NCBI GenBank assembly: GCA_022316685.1
Contig: JAKJHU010000062.1
Coordinates: 2,441,501 to 2,505,500, forward strand
Length of the DNA stretch: 64,000 nucleotides
Direction: 5' to 3'
Source: Progne subis subis
Taxonomy: Eukaryota > Chordata > Aves > Passeriformes > Hirundinidae
Part shown: positions 48,226 through 60,510 of the stretch, one piece after another
Layout: the number at the start of each line of letters is the position of its first letter
How positions within the stretch are numbered: position 1 is the first letter of the stretch
Program-made: the position numbers and the translations under genes
The notes under the pieces: generated by a model
What the model was told of the DNA's origin: nothing
Database searches by the model: none
Seen by the model: only the letters and a program-made list of their open reading frames with translations

Positions 48226-48287
48226 CACAGCTTAGAAACAACAAACTATTCCCACAGCTTAGAAACACAAACTATTCCCACAGCTTA
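48226..48287 (+). repeat. Tandem repeat of 26-27 bp, about 2.3 copies
   Basis: CACAGCTTAGAAAC begins at 48226 and 48253, and a partial third copy, CACAGCTTA, begins at 48279. The second copy lacks one AAC-like step, which gives the 26-base spacing. It is a small local slippage array. Confidence 0.92.
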
Positions 48288-48695
48288 AATGAAACTAACT
48301 CCAGACTCATGATGCATCAGTCTGATGGTTTTATTTGTTTCTAACTACTGGTTCAGTTTATATTCCCTTCCCAATGACTGACATCAGACTGACAGTTCAG
48401 TGAGGCAATAAAAATGAAGACACCCCTTGTTCTAAGCAAAAAAGAGAAAGTAATTGGGAACTCTTTGGAGGCTTCATGGCTTAGAGAGAAGCATTTCACT
48501 GTGTCTGATTCTAATTAATAGCTCTGATTCTTGAATTAGCATCAACATGTCAATCTGGTGACTTTGCCTGGGAATCAACATTCTGATAGTTAACAATTGT
48601 GAAAGAAGGACTTCAAGTCCAGGTGGTTACTCTTGATCCTTCCTTAGGGTAGCTGAAAGAGGGGTAGGGAAGGCAGGGGGAAATAATAAAAAAAA
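48288..48695. other. Unique non-coding stretch
   Basis: AT-rich unique sequence with no frame of note, ending in the A/C-rich tract that follows. Confidence 0.5.
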
Positions 48696-48854
48696 CCCAA
48701 CCAACCAACCAACCAAAACCACCAAAAAACAAAACAAAAACAAAAAATATAAATGAAATAAAATAAAATATAAATGAAATAAAATAAAATATAAATATAA
48801 ATCAAATAAAATAAAATATAAATGAAATAGAAATGAAATGAAATAAAATAAAAG
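48696..48854 (+). repeat. (CCAA)n followed by ATAAAT/AAATA compound microsatellite
   Basis: Four or more CCAA units (48696-48715) pass through AAAAC units into about four units of 21-27 bases, each made of ATAAATGAAATAAAATAAAA-type text. The unit is itself built from five-base AAATA steps, so this is a two-level repeat. Confidence 0.9.
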
Positions 48855-49004
48855 CCCTGGAAAAAGTTTTAAGACTAACTTGAGTATTGTTCCAGGCAGA
48901 AAACCCAGCCTAAGGATAAGTCTGTCCTGCTTACTTGCAAATGGGCCATATCACAGTTTTATGTACCCTGGGGAAATCCTGCTGCCTTATTGTTCTGTTC
49001 CTCC

Positions 49005-49006
<2 letters not shown>

Positions 49007-49062
<56 letters not shown>
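49007..49062 (+). repeat. Pure A tract, 56 bases
   Basis: This is the longest homopolymer of the window, flanked by CTCCGT and GGATATAATCG. It begins about 150 bases after the compound microsatellite. No retrocopy is recognisable upstream. Its exact length is uncertain in any sequencing method. Confidence 0.92.
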
Positions 49063-49066
<4 letters not shown>

Positions 49067-49905
49067 ATAATCGTACTGATCTGACTTGTGAGCTTAGAGT
49101 AAAGATAAAACTATTTCTAAATGTAGACAAGCTCTTCAGCTTTGATCACAGACTTTAGGGCAAAATGTTAAAGCTTTTAATTGGAGCCAAGAGCACTAGT
49201 AGCAGGGTGGTAAAAAAAAAACCAAAAGAAACCCAACCCAAAACACAAGACAAAACTCTTATGGCATCTCAAATGACCAAACTTTAAACATCTAACCAGC
49301 TTCTCCTCCCCCTCTGAAAGTGAGAGAATTCTCTTTTTTTAATCATTTTTATTTAGAAATGAAGAAACAAAGATGGGGAGCCTGCCATCCTGCAAGGAGC
49401 ACGAGGAGCTGGGTGCAGTCCAGCACAGACAGCAAGGGCTGTGCAAATGCAAATTAGGTATTAATATTCCCCTCTCTGTGCTTTCATCCAGGATTTGGTG
49501 GGAGCAAACCGCTGTGCATGCAGTGGTGGCACTGAAGCAGTTCATTTTCCCCAGTGTTCTCTCTGTATCCAAGCCCCACTCATGTTCCTGGCCACTGAAA
49601 CCTTTATTTGCCATGTTTTTTTCCCCACGTGTGTCAAATGAAAAACACCACAGACCCACGAAAATTTCTCTACCTGTTTCCACTCTGAGAGTCTTCAAAC
49701 CAAAGCACAGACACCTACCTCTGTGACCAAGTCACACTGTCAGTCCATGGGCACTCCTGTTTGTGAAAAGGACCCTAATTTATGGCAACCTTCCAGGCTG
49801 GGCTGGATCAATGCCTGACTCACCCCAAACACACAAATGCTCCTCCTCCTCTGCTCCCACATCCAGAGATTTTGGACAATAGATTTTAATTCAGCAAGAT
49901 AGTCA

Positions 49906-49939
<34 letters not shown>

Positions 49940-51204
49940 AAAAAAATTAAGGTGTATGTATTCCCCAACTGCCAGGATGGGTTTTGGTGGCACTCCCTGC
50001 CCCTAGGCTCTTCCTGAAGGGTGAGGCACAGGATACAGCTCCTGCCCTCCCCCCTCCCACCTCTGGTAGCCCCAAAACTCCACCATGGGTCACTCCTGGT
50101 GGCAGAGTGCAAGAGGAGAGAGGGCACTGCACAGCAAACACATCCAGAAATATTTAGTCAAAAAAAGCAGAGCACCTTTTACATGGGTCTTTCAAAATCT
50201 GGCAACAAACAGCAAAAAGCAATTGTAACATGAAACATTATGTATAAGTTCAAGAGGCAAATAATGGTAGAGAGAGAGATTTTTAGGGGATGCTTCAATG
50301 CTTCTCAATATTTTTTTTTACTCTTGGTAAGAAAAGTTATCACTGACCTTCAAAACAAATAAAAGTATGCTTCTGATCCTTGTTTGAATTGCTAAAACAG
50401 CTTGAAACCTGAGTGGTTCTGGGCAAGAGAGTCAACACTTCTGTAAAAAAAGAGAAACAGCCTAGGTCTGAAGTCCTGCTTCCTATCTCCTGTCTGAATC
50501 CCCAGTAAATTACTTCAAAGAAGGGGAGCTTGATTCCTGCTCACTGCAAGTCATGCCTGTTCCTGAAGTAATATCTTTATTCTCGTTGCCATTTGAAAAG
50601 TCAGAATGTACTGCACTGCATAAAAAATTATCTATACTTGCAGCTTAAGAAAACAGGTTTTGAAATAGATCTAAATTAGGTTTAACCACCTCTCACACAT
50701 CCCAGCCTGAAGGAGCACCCTAGCAACAATCTTTAGCATTTTGCAAACATTTGCTGCTAATTATGGGTTCTTAGAACAATAATACACGGCTCCATGCTTC
50801 ACAGAAAGAGGCCAAAAGCAGCCTGAAAAGTAAGCCTTAGCCTTTAATTTAAACCAGTGCAATGCAAATTCTCAAATATACATTGCAAAGAGCTTCTCAA
50901 AACACTGCTCTGATTAATGGCTCCAAAAACTTGTAAAAGCTCAGCTGTCAGGCATTAAAACATAAAGGCTGAGAAAAAGCTCACATAGAGCAGCTGAACA
51001 GAAATCCTTCAAAACAGCTTTTCCATGCACCTTGAGCAATGGCAACACAAGAGAGCAGCCCACAGCAGAGCTCCCAAGAGCTGTAGGGGTGCTCTGTGCT
51101 GGCTCAGGGGATCCCAGTCCTGCTTCCAGCAGTTCTTCAGACCCTGTGACAGGCCAGCCTGCCCCATCAGCTCCCACCTGCTGGAACTCTGAGAACTCCA
51201 AACT
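49063..51204. other. Unique non-coding stretch
   Basis: No gene is visible. Overlapping frames of 119 codons (49339-49698 minus) and 117 codons (49373-49726 plus) oppose each other. A 31-base A run is at 49907-49937. The segment 50940-51204, next to the LTR, is GC-richer and may include an extension of that repeat, but similarity to the other copy becomes weak here. Confidence 0.5.
49907..49937 (+). repeat. Pure A tract, 31 bases
   Basis: An uninterrupted A run after AGTCAC, continuing into TTAAAAAAATTAAGG. The phenylalanine run at the end of the minus frame 49903-50127 is its translation. Confidence 0.9.
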
Positions 51205-51742
51205 TCTGTGACAACAGGCACTGACCCCCAAGAAAACACTGCATTCAACCTAAGGCCGTGGAGAAGGCTTCCAAAATTGAGTGACAGCACTGTGATTGTG
51301 GGTGTGTGGTTTGGATAGAAGTGTGTGATATCACAGGGTGGAAAACACAGAGTTTAAGGTTTTAGAATACAGCAATATATATATGAGGCAAGATGGAGGA
51401 TTTAGGGCAGAGGCTGAGTCCTTTTTCACCTTATTTTTCATGGGTCTGGGTGGGATTTTGTAATTGGATAGAAAAGTCCCCATTGCAGGCCATGGGTGGT
51501 TGGTTATTGGGTTAAAAGTAAAAATATTTTAGGTGTAATTTCTTAATTGGACAGTTTATCCTTAAAAGGCCTTGTAGAGAAAGAGATAGGAGCCATTTTT
51601 AGTTTGTTAGCTTGAAGTGCTGTAGAACTCACAGCTTGTGAGACTGTAATGTAGACAAGAATTAATAAGCATGAGTCCCAACATGAAACTATGTTTCAGT
51701 CATTTAATCCCAACTCTGGAAAAAAAGAAGATAAAAAGCAAC
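51205..51742 (+). mobile_element. LTR-like element, family B, copy 2 (plus strand)
   Basis: This is the plus-strand partner of 4391-4935. In order it holds GGCACTGACCCCCAAG, GGGTGTGTGGTTTGG, TATCACAGGGTGGAAAAC, GGGTCTGGGTGGGATTTTG, GGTTGGTTATTGGG, TTAATTGGACAGTTTATC, a TTAAAAGG promoter-like box (51562-51569), AATTAATAA (about 51660) and a terminal TTTAATCCCAACTCTGG with a GCAAC end. A TG start near 51207 is plausible, though weak similarity to copy 1 continues outward. It has no adjacent retroviral coding sequence. An (AT)n patch near 51377 is private to this copy. Confidence 0.75.
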
Positions 51743-53235
51743 CCCCAACTCTGATCTCTCAGCCAGCCTTCCATGGCTCATCCATTCACATCTCCAGGCA
51801 CTCCCTGAAAGCTCCCCTCTCACTGCCTGAGCCTTTTCCAGCCTTCGAGTGCTCTTCTACTTCCCTTGACCCTAAGCAGGAGACAGAAAGAAGCGGGCAC
51901 AGGAGCAGCATTATCCTTTCCAGGTCCCTCTTGTTTTTATTCTAGATCATCTTGCCTCAGCAAGTGGCCAAGCAGAGCTCCAGCCCATCTGCTCCAGGTG
52001 ACACCAACTGGGCAAGACGATGTTCAGAGGGTTCTTCTGACCTTGACCCTTCTGTGCCTCACACTGGCTGTGCTCAAGAAAGAAATTACCAGGAAAAGCC
52101 CAGCCATAACCCATGTGAAGATGTACTGACCTTTAGCAAGAGACTCTGGGAGATGCAACCTCTGTTCGGGATGGACCAGGTTCTTAAGGCAAAAAATATC
52201 ATCAGATAGGGTTTGCTCCTTGCTGAGAAAATAAGGGACTGAGTTTTGTGGTTATTTTGTATTTGTTTTCTCCTCACTCTGTTCTACATTTAACCGTTCA
52301 ACACTCACTATTTAACAATTCCTGGGTGATTTTTAGTGAAACAAATTTGAGGCCAGAGTCTCTGTGACGCATTCTCAATTTCCTTTATCAAAGGGTAAAG
52401 AATGTGTTACAAAACTGCTCCATTTGCTTTCAGTGAAAGAATTCATTGTCTCAGAAACTTCAAAAGCAGAATGACAGAAGAGAGTAAACACAACAGATTA
52501 CTGACATTGATTGCTACATATCCCAATGATTTAAACGATGGCAGAATTACTTCTACTCGTAGAAACTGAGAAGATGAGAAACATCAAGTAAGTAAAAAGA
52601 GAGTAAAAAGAGCTTAATTGTTTGCTGAAGCTGGAGCTTCCTTCCATGGATTTCAGCATCACAGGCCTTCTAGCTCCCTGTGTGTGGAGAAGCAGAAAGG
52701 AAAAAGAGAACAGCAGGATGGTTTTTAGCATGTAATACGCTGGGAAAGGAATGTCCCTTCAGTGAACCAGCTACTGTGTCCTGTGAGACTGAAGGCTGCT
52801 CACTCTCTGCAAAACTATTCCTACAACAACCAAAACTGCCCCCGAGTTTCCCTGGGCCTGACAGCTGATTTACTGCCAAATATCCATCACCTCTCTCAGA
52901 ATTCCGATCTGTCCATGCTGCCTGACAAATCACAGTCCTTCTGATATCCTGTGGAAAGGAGGGATTAAAGCCTTTCTCTCCCACACCTTTCTCTCTGTGT
53001 GGGACAGCACTCCCCTGGCTACTTTACAAACTTATTGGAAATCCATGGTCTGTGTGAAGGAGGAGAAGAAACGAGGAGTTAGAGCCTCCCAGAGACCCAG
53101 GTTTTGATGTCCCTATAAAGAACAGCCCAGGGGCTTTTTCAATGTTTCATCAAAACACTCAACCTGCAGCTGCTTGATCATCGTCCTGCTCTGTCTCATG
53201 ATTTTATTTGGAGGATTTGGGTAGCTATAGAGGTG

Positions 53236-53312
53236 AAAAAACAAAACAAACAAACAAAAAAAACCAAACCAAAACCACACAAACCTCAACAACAACAACA
53301 ACACCTCACTGT
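53236..53312 (+). repeat. A/C-only low-complexity tract
   Basis: AAAC units are followed by CCAAA and CAA units with almost no G or T on this strand. It has the same character as the tracts at 32054 and 33472. Confidence 0.88.
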
Positions 53313-55488
53313 TGTATCTGATCTTCCCCCAGGCATAAAAAAAACCCCCAAACAACAATCCTTGAATCTGAGTCTTCTGGAAGTTTGGGAAAAGCTAAAC
53401 TCCAAGTGCTGCAGTTCTGGACAGTCCTCACCTAAAACTTGCATTATATTGGATTCTCAGAGGTCTGGGTTATCATGAGATCACTTAGATATTGAATTAA
53501 AAATTGATGGGTTTGAAAAATTTGATAGAGATGGCAAAATAATGTTTTTTGTTTTTTTAATTCCTTGTGCTTCGGGGGAAAAAAAAAAGCATTCTGACAA
53601 AAGCAGGCTTCTACTCAAAGGCATCTCAAGATTCCACTAAATTATGGGCTTTGGTTTATGAAACCAAAGTGTGTGTGTTTTAAATGGCAAAATTTTTTGC
53701 TTCTACAGTATGTCACAAAACCAGAATATACATTATATAACAGAAGTCCCTTGCTGAATTGTTTGGAAATGACTGGTATGTCTAACTCTCTGAAAAATAC
53801 TGGTGATAAAGCTTCTTAAAACCCTTGTGACAGAGAGAAAACTGGCCTTTTAATGAAAATATTGATAAATTTCAGCAGTAGGTGTACTGTGTACTATGAT
53901 TTTATCATTAGACAGAGGCTGAGATGACACAGCTGCTACAACATTGAACAGCCCAACTAGAAATATAAAAGGGGACAAAGTTTTCTATCAGATCTGAAAT
54001 CAATAACAAACACATCTTTTACCAGTGCATTATTTAAAATGTACCTGGTGGTGCTTATTTTTGAAGATACACTGTGAATTGTTTTAAATTTTGGCTTTTT
54101 GAGGGGCTGAAACAACAGCAGAGCTCCTGTTACCCAGCCTGATCTGCTGTTCATGCACATGGCAACTTGTGATTCACAAAGAACTCTTTGTACAACTCTG
54201 ACATCCTTCATCCTCCGTGTTTGAGAAGATGGTGCTTCCAAACAGCCCTGGTCAATACTCAAGCTGTGAGGCTTCCTGTTATTTGTGGCTCTTTGCACAT
54301 CCCTTCCAGGGACTTTTCCTAATTAACCCAGCCCCAATCCCAGCAGTAAGCACTAGCATGTGTTTTCCTGCTCTGATTCATGCCTGGCTGGTTTGCAGAT
54401 GACATTAGGACTGGGACTGCAGACCAGAATACTGAAGCCAACTGCAAAGCAGGCAGGTGCCATTAAAGCAGTGGGAGCGTGAGTCAATAAAGAGGGGTGG
54501 GACAGTCCTGGCTGCAACATCCCCCCAGGAGGGAATAAAAATAAACAGCCCACAATGGATGACAGATAAAAGCAAGTAAAGGTGCTGAATTATTTAAAGG
54601 GAAGAGTTTCCTATCTGCTTTCCTTCTTACCCTCCTAACTTTTGAAGCTGTTCACTCCCAGAGGTGATGGACTCCTCTTAGAGTAATGCAGAAGGCAGAG
54701 AGGAGGGGTTCTTCTGTTGGAAACAATTAGTTGCCCTTTTTCTCTTGCAAGCCAGCCAGCCAGGGCTGAGGGGGCAAATCAGGGCTCGTGTGTGTTTTTC
54801 AAGTACTGCCTTTCAGTCTCTCTCCTGCTGTAGGAAAGGTTCCATTTCACCCCCTGGCACTGATGGAATGTGTTAAGGAAGTGCACTGATGGAAGCATGA
54901 GAAGAGCAGCACCTGGTACCTAGTGCTGGCTCTAATTACCACCCTTCACCACGTCATTTTTGCCTCCTTTCACAGAGTTTATACCTGAAGAAGAGGCAGT
55001 GGGGTCAGCAGATGACTCATGGGATGCTCTACAACAGGGCATTGGTATGTCCTGAAGCTTCTAAGCATTCAGAGTTCTGCTGTTTTAATGATAAAGCTGT
55101 TTTAATAATTATTTTACAACTCTGTGGGAGCTCAGCCCTAAAGCAAGGCTCTCTGTTCTAGTTTTTACGTCCACACAGTCCATTCACGGACACTGGAATT
55201 TTACAACTCCTTAAGAGTCTTTAGTTCAAAGATAGAGTAAACAAGGCCTATAAATACTTAGTTATTTCAATTGTTGGCCCCTTCACCAGCTTCCATCTTT
55301 TTGTGATACCATTTACCATGTACTTCCCCCTGCGGAGCTCCTTAACTGACTTAAAACACGCTTTTCTTCATACATCACAAATATTTAAATGATTTGCCAT
55401 GCCAGATTCCTCAATAAACAATCCATCACCACTGTTACTTTGATAGGTGAATTTCAAATAAATGGCAAATATGAAAACTCACAGGTAA

Positions 55489-55745
55489 AATTAATCTCTT
55501 GTAGATTTCCTCCCCGTTCCAGCTGCAGCTCCAAAGCTGGATTAGTTCTCCTGTGAGGAACCACTCCAAACCATAAATCTGCAGCGTTCCCAGGTGGGTC
55601 ACAGGGGAACAGAAGCAGTTTGTTGACAGGAGCACGAGGCTTCCATTAGCTTCAGTCCCACGACCCAGGGATGCCATCTTCAAGGAGATACCTCTGACAA
55701 CTTCTCCTGAGCCATAGCAAGACACAAAGGAAAACTGGATATAGA
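55489..55745 (-). other. Exon-like open segment (minus strand)
   Basis: On the minus strand the acceptor-like TTATTTCTATATCCAG precedes an open stretch of about 257 bases that ends in ATTTTACCT|GTGAGT, a good donor. It lies within a 108-codon frame (55435-55761). The translation is more varied than most chance frames here, with FSFVSCYGSGEVVRG at its start and QLWSCSWNGEEIYKR towards its end. I could not assign it to a protein family, and no second exon is evident. It may be a true exon, a retained part of an old gene copy, or chance. Confidence 0.2.
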
Positions 55746-57074
55746 AATAAAAGGTTTCCAAATATAAGTGAGGTGAACATGCTCAAGTGATTTTTCTAAA
55801 CAGCTGGACAGGCAAACACAAAAAAATTACCTTTTCAGTGTATCCCCCCATGGGTGCCAGATTTCTCTTCTCTGCATTTTCCTTAAATTCCATAGTCAGA
55901 CTTGAAGAACAAGGCAAGAGGGGTTATACAAGAACTTCTTGGTGTTAACTCCTCATGCCTCTTTGTCTCCATCACGCAACAAACCCAGAGGTAACAGGAC
56001 ACCAGGGGGAGATTAAACATCCATCGGTCTGAGAAAACGCACCTAAAACACAAAGGGATGATGAAACATGGGAATGTCGAGGCAGATTCAGAGTTTGGTG
56101 CTTAGGCAACAGTGGGGGAGCAGCAGGGTTTCAGAAACAGCGTGCCCAAAAGCTGTGGATGTTTGAAGCAGAAGCTGATCCTGGAAAGGACATCCAACAG
56201 TATTCACATGATCAGCAGGTGCATCTACAGAACAATTTGGCTAAGAACCATAAAGACTCCTAAACACCAGGAAAAGACTTTTGTGGGAGGATCAAATTGA
56301 AATTTTACCTCTGCTTTTTCCAAGAGAAAGAAGGCTCTAACTGCTCTAGCATTATTTTTTTCTCCTCTTGTATGGATCCATCATCATGCACACACTCCAC
56401 CCCCCTGCCCCGTTCCACATTTCCTCTGGAGCTTAAGCATCTGAAATGCTTTCATAAATCCATCTCTAGTCTGATATTTAGTTGTGGAGTTCATTCTTTC
56501 TTGTTAAACAACACAATCCTGTGGTTTTTTAACAAGTAAGCTCAGTGAAAACGTGCATTTGAGTGGAATTTGGGATGAACATCCAAAAGCAGGGTCAGAC
56601 CCACAACTCCAGCAATCCACACACGCGTGTGCAGCTCACAGACTTACCAAATGCTGACACTCCACCTCTCCTCACCCATCTTGTAACTGGCAATTCCCAC
56701 TCTCAGAGGGGCACAGCCAAAAAGTTCAGGTCCTAAGAGTGCATTGCAAAGTCAGGTTTCTATGTACCAGAATAACTTCCTAAACACTTGGGGCAGACCC
56801 AAGACAAAGAAGGCTGCTGCCTAATTTACCTCACCCCTGTGGAATTCTAAAGTCTGCCAAGGTTATTTATGGACAAATATCCATCTTTCTATTATTCAGC
56901 GTTTTTGCAACCCAAGCGTTCTCTGGTAGTATCCCAGCTTCCAAAATCCTGAGTGCCATACTCACACTGCTTGACAAACACAACCTTGTAATTTTGTGGT
57001 GGCAGTTATTCCATAAGTATTTTAAGTACCAGGAAATGTGGGAACAACCTAAAATAAATAGCGTGTTACAGAAC

Positions 57075-57094
57075 AATAATAATAATAATAATAA
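57075..57094 (+). repeat. (AAT)n microsatellite
   Basis: Six to seven perfect AAT units. The isoleucine run at the end of the minus frame 57066-57248 is its translation. Confidence 0.92.
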
Positions 57095-57801
57095 AGATAT
57101 GAATCACACAGCACATTTTTTTAATGTTAGCTATGTGTAAATGATCCAGTTTAAAGCTTAGCTGAGGCTGCTGCGATCTCTTCATTTTAACTGATCTGGA
57201 GTGCCACCAAGAATAATATGTCCTGACTGTAAGTTCAAGGTGAGACAACTCACATCAAGGCTTAGATGTTATTCCTGTCCGTGATTCTCCTTTTCTGCCT
57301 TTCATCCCCTGCGCTTTTGGATCCCAGGGGTTTGTTCTGGCCAAGGAAAAGTTGTCTTTTCCCACAGCCGGCACTACTTGGGTGGGGACTGCAGTGTCCT
57401 TTCCAAGCAGCCTGAACTCTGGGGGCTTGCTCCAAGTGCATCAAAGCTTTCCAAGAGAACATCACCTCACCAGGAAGCTGCTTCCAGAACCCGGGAACAG
57501 CAGAAGATAAAGGATTCTCACACAACTTCTTCAGCCTCTAAATATGATTTGAAACAAGCTGATTTCGTTCCAGAAGCCAAACCATCTCAATTTAGAATGT
57601 TCTCAGCAATTATACATTCAGTCACTTGTTTTAAACTTAAGCTTGTTAGAAAACAAGGCAATTTAAAATATAACTGTATTTGGAGTTGGTGCATCAAAAA
57701 ATACTTCAGGAAAACGGGAAATGGCCCTACCACTATCTTAGAGAACGTTTGTCTGTGCACCACAGCTGGAAATACAACACAGAACTGTAATATTTAATGA
57801 T

Positions 57802-57805
<4 letters not shown>

Positions 57806-57826
<21 letters not shown>
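57806..57826 (+). repeat. Pure A tract, 21 bases
   Basis: An A run after TGATATTT, followed by GAAGAAAGG. No retrocopy or target-site duplication is evident. Confidence 0.9.
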
Positions 57827-57833
<7 letters not shown>

Positions 57834-60239
57834 GGTCTTGTAAGATGCTCTTCCACACTTTTGATTTTGTGAAACCCCTGTTCTAAGACTCACCTGCTTC
57901 CTTTCTTTACACACAGCACTGCTGGACAGGGATTGATGTCCCCCTGCTTCACCTTCACTGCTTCCCTACGTGTGCTCTGGAAACCAAAACCAAACCCTGG
58001 CTCCTGGCAGCCCTTAGAGGTATAATCTTCTGAGCATTCTGAAAATCAGAACATCTACAAAAGACAACCAAGGGACACTTGAATCATGAGACAAGGAGGT
58101 GGAAGAAATCTTCAGCTAATTCAGCTCATGGGCATGTCTGATATCAACCATAATACATCTTAATTGATGCTCAAGGAAAAAGTCAGAGATGCTTGAAACC
58201 ATAGACTTTTTCAAAAGTTTACCCTGCAACTTTTAGTTAAATATTCGGCCTAAATGTTGACCTTGTTCATGTCCTTGGTCTCCATAATTATGAGGACTTG
58301 GCTTTCTTTCACCTAATTACTTGCAAACAGACACTACCAGCTGAGGAAAGACATCACATATCAGAGGAACAAACGAAAAAGACAAGAATTGTCAATTTAA
58401 TCTCTCTTCCTCTTGTTGATGTGATGATGGTTTACTAGTGACCTTCTACCAGCAGAGGAATTGAAAAGAAGAGCTTGGGACAGGATCTCTGTGTGGGAGA
58501 AAGGGAAAGGAATGCCAGTGAAAGCAGCAGCTTCTGCTTGTTTGAAACTGCTCCAAGACACCCAAAGCGACTGGAGCAGCTTCCTCTGACACCAAGGAAC
58601 ACAATCCATTCTGCAGGAATTAGAACTGGTCCTATTGCTCCTGCAGACATGAGGGGAGCTGATGAATGGAGCTGGAGCTCAGCAGCACCCAGGATTTATT
58701 TTCTTGCATGGTAATATGCCAGATGGAAAAAGACAGGCAGACTCTGGTACCTATTACAGTGCCAAATGTCACAGACAAGCTGGATAAACAGGGTCAGAGC
58801 AAGCATTTCTGGAGATAAAGGCTCCTCTCCCTCAACTTCTGTTTAGTGCAAGAGTGGAGTGGATGCAGAGCTGCTCTGGCTGCCTTAGGACTGCAAAACC
58901 TCCCACATCTGCTATTCCAACAGCCTTAATGAGTGCAACAGGCTGCTTCACAAATCCCCCACCACAAAATCAGACATCTCAGGAAGACACAAGCAAAACT
59001 CACCAAGTACTCACAGAATCTGTGACATTTCTTCATTTTTCCTGCCTCCAATATTAGGACAACTTATTTTTTCTACACACTTTACTTTCCTCTGAGTGAA
59101 ACAGAGAGGCCCAGATGAACACTGAATGTCCTTTGAACTGCGAGGTGGAGGGAGAATTTAACTCTTAAGGAAGTATTAAAAATATGACAGAGATATTTTA
59201 TTTGCTCCTTGAGGTTCCAGAGGATATTTGTGCAGCAGGATAAAGATACAGGAAGGCAAGCTAAATTTGCTTAGATGTTTATTCTAATTACTGAACTAAA
59301 CAGTGGGCTAAACAGCACATGTAACAAATATCTGAACACCATAAAATGGCAAATCTAAAGTATATAGGAAAAATAACTTAACTGTTGGCTTTTGAATTTT
59401 ACCTCATTTGCTGGGTCTATTTCCAACAAGAACAGCTCTGAGTTTATACAAGGCAGCCATACACTGCTAAAGTATCCCTTGTTATGCTTTTCACTATTTT
59501 GTCAAACCTAAAGCATGAAAATCTTTATGCTCCAGCTGAGATCTGCATTTTTACTTTTCACAGCTGAAGCACAATGTCATGGGCACATATTTCTCCAGAA
59601 CCAAAAGAAGGATCTAGTAACACCTGCAGCTCTTCATGGAGCAAATCAAAACACCAAGAGCACAGATGGAGATGCTCCTCTGCATATCCATGGCACTAAA
59701 TGAATTTGAGCCTATTTTGGTTTGCTCCTTGCTTTTAAAATAAAAAGCAGCTCTAAATTCAGTTCTCAAGTTACAGACAAGCATTCAAAGATGCTCAGAC
59801 TGTGACAAAGTTTAATCTTCTGCAGGGAAGGTAAGAAGAGGAACAGGGTTTCTGGAAAGAAAGGAAGTCATGAATGCTGAATTGAAGATCAGAGTTGGGG
59901 AGAGCGAGAGAGGAACCTTAAACACCATCATCAGGGTGGAATGCCTGCCTGGATTACATATCCAGAGTACCTGAAAGGCTGCACAGTATTGGGGACATGG
60001 GGAAAGAAATAAACCAGAGGGCTGAGGGATGAGCCCTGCTGCAATCCAAGCATGGAGAAACTGGAAAACAGGCTCTCAGGAAGGAGTGCGATCATTTCGA
60101 GCACTACAAAGAACCTAAGCACTCCAAGCTAGTTACTGCAGGTAACTTTCTGATAAGAATGAATATCCCACTATGTTTTTGGAAGGATTTACCCCTTTGC
60201 CAACTGAGATGCTGGAAGGGAATTGAGATGATCAAACCA

Positions 60240-60510
60240 CAGCTGAGCAGACTTAACTAAGTTCCCCAGCCGAAGACCTGAAAGCAGCCAGTTTGCACAG
60301 GTTTTTCTCCACAGGACGGGGCTCAGGCACCTGCCCCAAGGTGAGGTGAATCACCCCGGGGGAGGGAGCTCCCATGGCTCTCTTGCCTGCCAGCGCAGGC
60401 TGTACGGGTCGGGGAGATGCAGGATGGGCATGTCTCAAAGCACTTGCAGCGTCATGCCCTGTTAATCCCAGTGGCACCAGCAGCACGAGAAGCCAGAGTG
60501 TGCAGGACCT
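60240..60510. other. Local GC- and CpG-rich patch
   Basis: This short segment stands out from AT-rich flanks by several CpG sites (CAGCCGAAG, GGACGGGGC, CACCCCGGGGG, CTGTACGGGTCGGGGAG, GCAGCGTCATG, GCACGAGAAG). It has two overlapping 62-codon plus frames and a 77-codon minus frame, none with a domain. It is too small and too weak to call a CpG-island promoter with confidence, and could be a GC-rich repeat remnant. Confidence 0.3.

Larger units (their letters stand above)
51743..56111. other. Unique non-coding stretch with one exon-like frame
   Basis: No gene is certain. The region includes an A/C-rich tract at 53236-53312 and several frames of up to 113 codons without domains. The exon-like minus-strand frame at 55435-55761 is listed separately. 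Confidence 0.5.

Noticed and set aside
8892..49937. Poly(A) tracts as tails of processed pseudogenes
   Set aside because: No gene-like sequence precedes any of the tracts on the matching strand and no target-site duplications were found.
4391..51742. Family B copies as the two LTRs of one 46-kb provirus
   Set aside because: The copies are in opposite orientations and no retroviral coding sequence lies between them.
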